Source of the DNA: Plantago major
Taxonomy: Eukaryota; Streptophyta; Magnoliopsida; Lamiales; Plantaginaceae
Length of the DNA: 64,000 bases
Assembly (NCBI GenBank): GCA_026545765.1
Contig: CM048840.1
Coordinates: 50,282,580 to 50,346,579, forward strand
Reading direction: 5' to 3'
The notes under the pieces were generated by a model, which had not been told where the DNA came from, searched no databases, and was given only the letters and a program-made list of their open reading frames with translations. Shown here piece by piece: positions 57,101 to 64,000 of the stretch. The position numbers and the translations under genes were made by a program. The stretch's first letter is position 1; the number at the start of each line of letters is the position of its first letter.

Positions 57101-58142
57101 GAACAATATCAGGTTGCGACCCTAATGCATAAGGATTTTTCCAAGAAAGTGGCACATAAATTGGTGCAAGTCTTCAAACAGGCAGATGGTCAGACAAGAT
57201 TGCAGATGGCATTCAAGCCAGTCCTGCCCCAGACACTACAATTTATTCCTTCTGAACAAGAAGAGGTTAATGGGCAGAAGATCACTATTCCTGAAGTGAT
57301 TAATCTTGTATCTGAAGACGATGAGGAGGAAGAAATAGATGAGAATAACTTTGATGAACCTCCCTTTGACCATCACAAAAAGAATGATGATGATATGACG
57401 GATGATGATGCCCCTGCACCAGGGACAGGAGGAATTGCACAAGGAAACAATGCCTCAGCTGCTGAAAAGCACACTGAGAGGACATCACAACAATCCCCTC
57501 CTCCATGTCCTAAAAAATCCACTCATCCTTCACAACAATCCCAACAACAAAAAGACACTACTGAACCAGTAGTTGAGCACTCTGAGGAAACAACTCAGAA
57601 GATATTAAATACTCAAACCAGAACTGCTCAACTCAAACAACTGTTGGAAGAAGAGCAACAGCTCCATCTTCAACTTGAAGAAGAGCTAGTTAAATCCAGA
57701 GATAAGCTCAATCAACTACAAGAACAATACTTACAAGAGACAGTAGCTTACTCTGAGGTTAAAGAGCTCCAGGATGCTGTAAATGCTATTGTTAAGGAGC
57801 TAGATACTGAAAAAGTATCTAAAGAAAAGCATGATGCTAAGGCTGCATCACCATCAAAAGAAAAACCATCCTCCTCTTAGAAAGGAAAGAAGCCCATCTC
57901 TGAGATGGTTGCTGGACTGGAAAATCTTAAAAATGTCCAAGAGGATGAAGATCACTGGGCTGATGACTCAGACGATGAAGAAGACAAGACTTTGGCAGAA
58001 CACCGCAATGAACACTTAGCGGTTTCTCATCTGAAAAGGAAGCTAATTGCTCCTGAAGTTTTCAACAAACTGCCAAATGTCCACTCCCATGAATATATGA
58101 ATAGATATCAAGTTTTGGCACATCTTAAAAGGGAGATGTCTT
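54146..58142 (+). pseudogene. Copia-1 env-like region (Sirevirus-type), multi-exon, cut by copia-2
   Basis: It opens MAPKRSQKPQSSITGTAEKQ. After a frameshift near 54400 a globular domain (54427-55095) follows, with LDLTTFCKLFELQNLG, DIRTRHLLVHWDVLACILHR, NPFNWGKYAFMKFVKK and VSYGLKICYLLECLGIEL; it resembles the 'putative plant transposon protein' family (PF20167, from memory). After that come Glu/Pro/Gln-rich repeats with stops at 55095 and 55269, then a ladder of short exons with introns of 75-85 bp (56006-56888). Then a region LPKHIQCFKKWQR..., an acidic stretch (SEDDEEEEIDEN), and a coiled coil (LKQLLEEEQQLHLQLEEELV). Reading is cut at 58142 by the copia-2 LTR. No signal peptide or membrane segment was found, so 'envelope' is only a positional name. 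Confidence 0.7.
56006..56888 (+). other. Exon-intron ladder in the env-like region
   Basis: Predicted introns 56006-56081, 56190-56274, 56386-56465, 56619-56701 and 56814-56888 all have GT-AG ends and 75-85 bp. The exons between them, 56082-56189 (36 codons), 56275-56385 (37) and 56466-56618 (51), are symmetrical phase 0-0. Three successive exons start GTTCAAA after a CAG acceptor (56466, 56702, 56889), so they look like duplicated units. Each of introns 2 to 5 contains a TCAGATA(T/C) motif after the donor. Splicing is inferred from sequence only; the donor of the last intron is the weakest. Confidence 0.6.
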
Positions 58143-58960
58143 TGTAAAAACTTAAGATCCCGGATTGGTACTTTGAAACAAGATCAATAGACAATGTTGC
58201 CAACAATGTTGTTCAACAATGTCTACAGTAAACAGATAGCAGCGGATGAATAAAGTAACTTCTATTACCAAGCCAATATATAGAAAATATATTGGCGGTA
58301 CTTTAGGCAAAATATCTCTTGACAGAAAAGTAGATCTAATCAACTAGGTTTAATACAATCACAAACGATTGATTAAACAACCAAAACTAGCCCTAGAAGA
58401 ACCAACAGTAAAAGCTATTCTAGGTCGATGTTTGAAAGAGTTATTCCAACAATGAATACTCTTAGACAAACTCTAAAGCTAGCAGAAAACAAGAAGCCTA
58501 AAATCTCTTTTGATCTTTTCAAAAAGCTCAAACATTGCTTTCTTTGCATATATATACTTGAGATGTCGATTCTTCCATCTATGTCGAAGGCAATAGGATC
58601 TTAGCAAAGGCAATTTTTCCTTTTACTTGTTTTCTTCAACATGCATAGAAGGAAATTTCCATATTTCAATTCTTCATAAAATATATTCCTTCTTGCTTTC
58701 ACCAAGTCGCTCTTTTTCCTTAAATCAATTCTTGTTCGTTTTGTCAATACTTCCAGTCCAAGTATCCTGTCCAAAGAGCTTTGTCTTCGATGTCTGCGAC
58801 AATGCTATATCTTCAATGTTATGCCAACATTGAATTCTATCCTGTCACAATGTTATACAACATTGATAATCCCTGTGACTTCACAAACAACAACAAACAC
58901 AAACTTGAAGGCGATTATTGAAAGACAAGATTATCAAAATATAAGTACATCGCACTTTCA
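58143..58960 (-). repeat. Copia-2 3' LTR
   Basis: On the minus strand it starts TGAAAGTGCGATG (58960) right after a PPT and ends TTTTTACA (58143), about 818 bp with TG...CA ends. It contains two close inverted pairs: 58814-58832 (CAATGTT-ATGCC-AACATTG) and 58848-58865 (CAATGTT-ATAC-AACATTG). The partner LTR is out of the window, so the left border rests on the CA end and the abrupt end of the copia-1 reading frame. Confidence 0.75.
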
Positions 58961-59172
58961 ATCTCCCCTTAATCTTAGTCTTTCATCACAAAACAAAACA
59001 AGAGATCGATCGTAGAAACTTAACTAAGAACTACTAAAGATCTATTCTCCCCTTAACCGGACATCTTAAGAAATATTCAGAGAATTTAAAATATTACGCA
59101 CCCACAAAAATATAATTGTTCAACACAGACTAATAAGAATGAACTCAAGTTATCTATTCTCCCCCTTTTTGT
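58961..59172 (-). other. Copia-2 multiple polypurine tracts
   Basis: Three purine tracts on the minus strand: AAAAAGGGGGAGAATAG (59155-59171), AAGGGGAGAATAGATC (about 59039-59054) and AAGGGGAGAT (58961-58970), the last directly before the LTR. Multiple PPT-like copies upstream of the 3' LTR are a described Sirevirus character. Confidence 0.75.
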
Positions 59173-59268
59173 GAGGAAAGAAAAGAAACTAGAGTACTTC
59201 TAAACTTCAGATTGTTTGAGATCTGCTCATCAAGCCCTTTGATTTGCTCCGTAATCACTTGTCCCGGC

Positions 59269-59940
59269 TTAAAATACTGCAGATGTAGTTTCAATGTTAG
59301 GAGTCAATGTTGTCCCAACATATAAGTCAACATTGGAATGTTGAGTGCAACTACTGAGCTTTCGGTGCATCGGTTTGCCAAGAGAAAGAGGCATATTCTC
59401 CTCCACATCCATGTTCACAGAAACATCAGGATCTACCCAAGGAAGATCACAGATCCTGTCATGTGTTTCCAGTAGTTGTTTGGTGACTGTGATGGACTTA
59501 AAGTTGGAATGATAGACATCATTGGCTTTAACCTCAATACCCTGCATCTGAAGAACAGCAAATATAGTGGATGGAAGAATCAAATGGTCTCTGATCCCTC
59601 TATTCTTAGAATTTTCTAGATGCTTGAGAATCCTTTCTCCCAGATTGACATTGTAACCCATTTTAATCAGAAGCAACATGGCGCCTCTTGCACGAGCTTG
59701 TTGTTATTGGAAGATGGCAACGGTTATGCAGCGAGATCCCGCAAGAACAGATACTAGAGAACAACAATATTTCAGATCTAGAGTTCCAGTAGGCCAAGAT
59801 TTTAATTTTTCTGCAGTTAGCTCTCTTGCAATTTCATCCATAGTTACCTCCACAGGAGTCTCAATCTCATCCCTATTTCTATGCAGTACAATATTGATAT
59901 CCTTAGAAGTCAAGAAGAATACATCACCTCTCAAGTACAC
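59269..59940 (-). pseudogene. Copia-2 env-like region, globular domain
   Basis: Minus-strand frames give GDVFFLTSKDINIVLHRN, VEVTMDEIARELTAEKLKSW and PTGTLDLKYC. Then, after a frame change near 59690, comes LLLIKMGYNVNLGERILKHL, LILPSTIFAVLQMQGIEVKA and a variable tail. The first part connects upstream through NLYYAVTQYAAFVPEIIREF (about 59990-60060). The pattern resembles the 'putative plant transposon protein' type (PF20167), as in copia-1. At least one stop and one frameshift are present. Confidence 0.6.
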
Positions 59941-60155
59941 ACAGTGATGCTTACCATGCCCTTAACTACTAAAATTTTCAGACAAATGGGCATAGAATTC
60001 TCTTATGATTTCAGGAACAAATGCAGCATATTGAGTAACAGCATAATAGAGATTCCTTTTCTTCAGATAGGCAACCAAGTTATACTCTTCAAATGAGTCC
60101 TCTTTAATTATCTTCTCAACATCTATAGCATTGTTTTTGATTTTCTCATATTTTT

Positions 60156-61100
60156 CTAGATTCTTTTATCATAGAACAAATGAGAAACTGCATCTTCATC
60201 CCAATCAGAACCATCTGTAAACACAGGTTCAGAGGATAGATCATTTACGCTGTGGTCTTCACTGGTCTTCTCCAAGAATGACATCCTCATCATCAAGTGA
60301 TTCTTCTTGATTCTTCCTCTGTCTTCATAATCTTCAGAGTCATCTGAGCTTTCATCTGAGTTTCTCAGATCTTCTTCTTCAACCATTGACTCATCCTTAG
60401 AGTCATCTTCAGTTTCTGGCTCATAATCCTCCATATCATTAGAGCTTTCATCATTGTTATCATCATGAGCAGCTGATGTTGCAACAACATCCTCATCTAT
60501 ATTCATTGGATCACTCTCAGTTTTCTCTGAGTCAACTGACTGCCAATCTTCCACTTCAACTAGTTCAATAGTAGGCTCATCTGCGGGTTTCTCAACATTT
60601 TCAGAATGCATGATGGTCTGATTCTCATCATTCAGGCCATCAGTAGCCGTTTCCCCTGTTTTGTCAGGTTGTTGTACATCATCTTCTTCAACAAGTGCAG
60701 TGTTTTGGGGGTTTTCTGTCAGATCTGCATGTTGAATTTCGGGATGTCCAACATCTTTCCCAGCATCCTCCATGGGAGCATCTTTCTCTATCCCCATTGG
60801 GCTTTCATCATCATCCCTCAGATCCTGTGGCAAGTCGACTGGCATGCTCCCCAATTTAATAAGGGTTTTTGCAGCAAATTCAGAGGGGTTTGATGGTGAT
60901 GACTCTGTTTGGTTTTTTGGAGATGGTGGTTTTGGTACAGGGGATGAGGGTTTTTCAGCACTATCTTCCGAATCCTCACAATTATAGACTGGAATCTCAA
61001 AATCGGCCGGTTCAGCACGAATGGGAAGAGGATAAGCTTGCTCCCCCTCAGGTGTTTGCAATGAAAATCCGGGCAAGACGGGTTTTGTCGGGGACGACAT
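60156..61100 (-). CDS. Copia-2 env-like region, acidic N-terminal protein (314 codons)
   Basis: Open frame MSSPTKPVLPGFSLQTPEGE..., very rich in Glu, Asp, Ser and Pro. It has long acidic runs (DDNNDESSNDMEDYEPETED), no transmembrane segment and no signal peptide. It lies just before the globular domain at 59269-60150, from which it is separated by a stop at 60156; the two probably formed one protein. A frame change within about 60275-60300 is possible because the acidic character turns basic there (RGRIKKNHLMMR). Function unknown; disorder is likely. Confidence 0.65.
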   Translation of the reverse strand: MSSPTKPVLPGFSLQTPEGEQAYPLPIRAEPADFEIPVYNCEDSEDSAEKPSSPVPKPPSPKNQTESSPSNPSEFAAKTLIKLGSMPVDLPQDLRDDDESPMGIEKDAPMEDAGKDVGHPEIQHADLTENPQNTALVEEDDVQQPDKTGETATDGLNDENQTIMHSENVEKPADEPTIELVEVEDWQSVDSEKTESDPMNIDEDVVATSAAHDDNNDESSNDMEDYEPETEDDSKDESMVEEEDLRNSDESSDDSEDYEDRGRIKKNHLMMRMSFLEKTSEDHSVNDLSSEPVFTDGSDWDEDAVSHLFYDKRI

Positions 61101-61218
61101 TGTTTGGGTCGTGAAGGTAGAGTTGAGGAAGAAAGAGCGGGAGAGGAGTTTTGGTTGAGAGCGACAAGAGAGTAAGGTGAGAGGAAGGTGAAGGGTTTTG
61201 GGAGTAAGAAGTAAATAC

Positions 61219-61251
<33 letters not shown>

Positions 61252-62556
61252 GTAAGAGAGTGGTTTAGAAGGATGGCAGTTTTTGTGAGTGGTGGAGAAG
61301 TGGGCTAATGAGAGAGGTAGTGGTAATATGGTTGGAGGAGTGTTTTTGGTTGGTTTGCTCAAAGGATCATAATCATATATATCAAAAACACAAACCAAGA
61401 TCTCAGACACAATTTAATATGAGATTAAGGAAAGCAAATGACCATCGTATCAATTAGGTCAAGAATGAAGAAGGTTCTCAAAACTCAACCTAGGGAGGTA
61501 CATTTTTGTTTTAGGAAACAAATCAAGGTCAGATAAGAGTAAGATATTATATTTTACACTTTACATTTTACCAGATTACCCAAGACACAAAATTACTCCC
61601 CCTCAAACCCAACCTAAAACACAGAAAGAGCACACAAAAACACAGCAAAGAAGGTACTTCCAAAGACAGTAATGTTGACCGGGATGTTGGCTCAACATTG
61701 ATGACAACATCGAATATCGCACCACTCTTAATGTAAGTCACCAGAAACCAAGTCTCAAGATGTGCGATTCGGTTAACACCACGATCTTTGCGGTAAACGA
61801 AGGAGAAAGGAATACCAAAGAAACACACTCAACATTGCCTCAAAAAGTAAATTGATCAATTAACAGAATTGTGAGTGGGGGTGACCATGAGACTGTGAAC
61901 CATGTCAAATAATTGGAACACGTATGAATCCGCTCCAAAGCCTATGCGGAGTTAGGCAAACACACGTCTCATGGCATAGAGATCACTCAGTTTACCACAG
62001 TGGGTGACTTGGTACTCAGAAAGTGAACCAGCAGCATTACGAGAATCAGCACTTTTGTGGGTGTCGGTTTCCAGTACAGGCCATCAACCCTCACGACATA
62101 TGACACATTAGCCACGTCGATATTTGGATAGTATTTGGAACCTGCCCAACACGGTCCTCGACGGAAACACTTCGAGCCCTTTTTATCATAATTCATTAGA
62201 TTTATTAAGCACAAAGAGCAGGAGGCAAAATCAAGTGCAAGTCAAGGTACGAGAAAACATGGCCAAAAAACAGCAAAAGTGGGTTTTACATAAAGCAAAC
62301 ACACAGGAGACTCGATACCTTTTCAACCTTGGTTTCAAGCAGCCTTTCAAAACCTAAGCATCACCACTGTAAGCTACAAATAGGAACAGCCATTGACCAG
62401 CACAGAAGCACAAAAAAAAAAAAAAAAAAAAACACATAGACACACAAGAATAAGAAAGAGAAAAGACTAAAAGAATAAAAGAAAGACAACACTAGGTAAA
62501 CATAGAAGACAATGTTGACCAGGATGTTATGTCAACATTGCTTGCAGCAAATCCTA
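61101..62556. other. Copia-2 spacer between env-like region and pol
   Basis: Non-coding, with a poly-T run (61226-61251), a poly-A run (about 62411-62430) and two closely similar 30-bp modules: 61671-61700 and 62511-62540, each beginning AATGTTGACC and ending TCAACATTG. No gene is seen. Confidence 0.65.
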
Positions 62557-63212
62557 TCAAATAGTGCAAAGGCCAAGAGACCTGCTCAAACTGAAGAATC
62601 TCTCTTTATCAAGGGGCTTTGTGAAAATGTCAGCTAACTGATTTGTGGTATCAATGTGTTGTATGTCAATTATTTGTTTGGAGACTAGGTCTCTAAGAAA
62701 ATGATGTCGAATGTCTATATGCTTGGTGCGTGAGTGTTGAACAGGGTTCTTGGATATGTGAATGGCACTAAGGTTATCACAAAACAGCAAAAGAGTGTCA
62801 CTTTGAAACCCATATTCATGCAAAGATATTGTTCACCAAATTAATTGAGACACACAACTCCACCGCTACATATTCAGATTCAAAGAGAGAGAGACACGCA
62901 ATTTTGTTTCTTACTATACCATGACACAAGATTTGGTCCAAGATAAAAACAACCTCCACTAGTTGATTTTCGATCATCTAAGTCACCAGCCCAATCAGAA
63001 TCACTAAATCCCAATAGATTAGTGTTTGAATCACATGCATACCATAATCCAAGATTAACAGTTCCTGATATATATCTAATGATTCTTTTGACAGCAGTTA
63101 AGTGAGATATTTTGGGTTTGGATTGATACCTGGCACACACACAAACAGAGAACATGATGTCCGGTCTGGTGGCTGAAAGATACAAGAGACTTCCAATCAT
63201 TGATCTGTACAA
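62557..63212 (-). pseudogene. Copia-2 RT C-terminal part and RNase H
   Basis: 62880-63212: MYRSMIGSLLYLSATRPDIM, SKPKISHLTAVKRIIRYISG, LLGFSDSDWAGDLDDRKSTS and FYLGPNLVSWYSKKQ. After a frame change near 62825-62880 comes 62557-62823: LLLFCDNLSAIHISKNPVQH, RTKHIDIRHHFLRD and TNQLADIFTKPLDKERFFSL. These are the RNase H Asp-bearing and terminal motifs of copia elements. The domain order fits; the frame is broken once. Confidence 0.92.
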
Positions 63213-63219
63213 TGTTGGG

Positions 63220-63892
63220 TCAACATAAATCTGACATCGGTTTCTTGAGTTTCAGAGATGTAGCCATGGGAGTGCTGCAAGGTTTGGCATTTTCCAGACC
63301 AAATTTTTTGATAAGATTCTTGGCATATTTCTCTTGAGAGATAAAGAGGCCTTCCTGTTTCTGCTGTATCTGGAGCCCCAAGAAGAAACTGAGTTCACCA
63401 ATCATACTCATCTCAAAAGTTCCTGTCATGGCTTGAACAAACTTATCTAGCAAGGAGAGGTTTGTAGCACCAAAGACAATATCATCAACATAGATTTGAG
63501 CAATGCAGATGTCTTTTCCTTTCCTGAGGATAAACAGAGTTTGATCTCCCTCACCTCTTTTAAATCCTAACCCAACTAGGAATTCTGTCAACCTAGCATA
63601 CCAAGCGCGTGGGGCTTGTTTCAATCCATACAAGGCTTTTCTTAGTTTAAAAACATGGTCAGGATAAAAAGGATCTTCAAACCCTCTAGGTTGTTCAACA
63701 TACACTTCTTTGTCAAGAAAGCTCCTTTAACATCCATTTGGTTGAGTTTTATGTTAAGGCAACATGCTAAGGCTAGGAGCAAGCGAATGGACTCTAGTCT
63801 AGCAACAGGACAGAAGGTCTCATCGAAATCAATGCCTTCCACTTGGGTGTAACCTTGAGCAACCAATCTGGCTTTGTTTTTTTACAACTATC
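63220..63892 (-). pseudogene. Copia-2 reverse transcriptase core
   Basis: 63642-63866 gives [40 protein letters not shown] and QMDVKGAFL, with the first catalytic Asp. A frameshift near 63710 leads into 63220-63705: [20 protein letters not shown], then the YVDD box in [34 protein letters not shown] and [21 protein letters not shown] further stop or frame change lies at 63212-63220 before YRSMIGS. The rest of pol continues beyond the right edge. Confidence 0.92.
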
Positions 63893-64000
63893 CCCTTTTC
63901 ATCACTCTTGTTTTTGAAAATCCACTTGGTGCCTATAACATTTATATTATGGGGGCGGGGAACAAGAGTCCGGACTTCATTTGTTTGAAACTGACGAAGT

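Larger units (their letters stand above)
38135..58142 (+). mobile_element. Ty1/copia element 1, Sirevirus-like (SIRE/Maximus type), with nested elements
   Basis: Plus-strand element with 5' LTR (to 39701), PBS of initiator-tRNA-Met type, gag, protease, integrase, RT, RNase H and a very long env-like region. The copia order (integrase before RT) and the long ORF region after pol place it with Sireviruses. CACTA-2 (40522-48154) interrupts gag. At 58142 the env-like region is cut by copia element 2, so the PPT and 3' LTR are not in the window. Pol carries several stops and frameshifts. The left border is uncertain by about 100 bp because the partner LTR is absent. Confidence 0.88.
58143..64000 (-). 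mobile_element. Ty1/copia element 2, Sirevirus-like, minus strand, runs off the window
   Basis: The 3' LTR is at the left (58143-58960). Moving right it holds multiple PPT-like tracts, an env-like region (59269-61100), a spacer, then RNase H and RT, whose N-terminal part begins to be cut at the right edge. It sits in the env-like region of copia-1 in opposite orientation. The two elements are different families: their LTRs and short-motif content do not match. The 5' LTR, PBS, gag and integrase are outside the window. Confidence 0.9.

Noticed and set aside
54146..58142. True viral-type envelope glycoprotein
   Set aside because: No signal peptide, membrane segment or cysteine pattern was seen; only the position after pol suggests the name.
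61226..61251. Poly-T run as a LINE or SINE tail
   Set aside because: It lies inside the copia-2 spacer with no target duplication or SINE promoter boxes; simple homopolymer expansion is enough.

Overview
This is nuclear DNA of a higher plant, most likely a eudicot. Two ordinary, intron-containing host genes sit in the first 10 kb. Everything from about 10.1 kb to the right edge is a nest of plant transposable elements: Helitron, Ty3/gypsy Tat lineage, Ty1/copia Sirevirus type, CACTA, LINE, Stowaway-like MITEs and a PIF/Harbinger remnant. The species cannot be told from sequence alone.

Host part (1-10082). A decayed PIF/Harbinger-type transposase gene lies on the minus strand (1097-2631). A five-exon short-chain dehydrogenase/reductase gene follows on the plus strand (3862-6291, 308 aa predicted), with a 101-bp promoter duplication upstream. 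Convergent to it is a five-exon WD40 gene recognised as nucleoporin NUP43 (6766-9919, minus). The splice sites of both host genes were worked out base by base and keep the reading frame.

First nest (10083-about 34240). A Helitron on the minus strand begins about 160 bp upstream of NUP43, with a clear 3' hairpin and a CTAG end. It is split by a Ty3/gypsy element (14735-33411, minus strand) flanked by the 5-bp duplication ACTAT. The gypsy element has both LTRs, a PBS, a PPT, gag-protease, RT, RNase H with an archaeal-type RNase H domain, and integrase. It also carries long tandem arrays and a spliced ORF on the opposite strand, as is typical of Tat-lineage elements. Its RT is interrupted by a CACTA element (24874-29588) with 3-bp duplication TGA.

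Middle (34.2-38.1 kb). AT-rich sequence holds direct repeats, one copy filled by a Stowaway-like MITE and the other still empty, then a second MITE and the start of a LINE.

Second nest (about 38.1-64 kb). The LINE is cut off by a Sirevirus-like copia element on the plus strand. That element's gag is interrupted by a larger CACTA element (40522-48154, TSD TAT), and its long env-like region is cut at 58142 by a second Sirevirus-like copia element on the minus strand, which runs off the right edge. The two CACTA elements are the same family; the smaller is an internal-deletion derivative of the larger.

The most unusual signals are two element-specific dispersed short motifs, one in each copia element (AGATATCT-type and CAATGTT/AACATTG inverted pairs). 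Alongside these is a ladder of short symmetrical exons and roughly 80-bp introns in the env-like region of the first copia element, with a copy of the motif in four consecutive introns.
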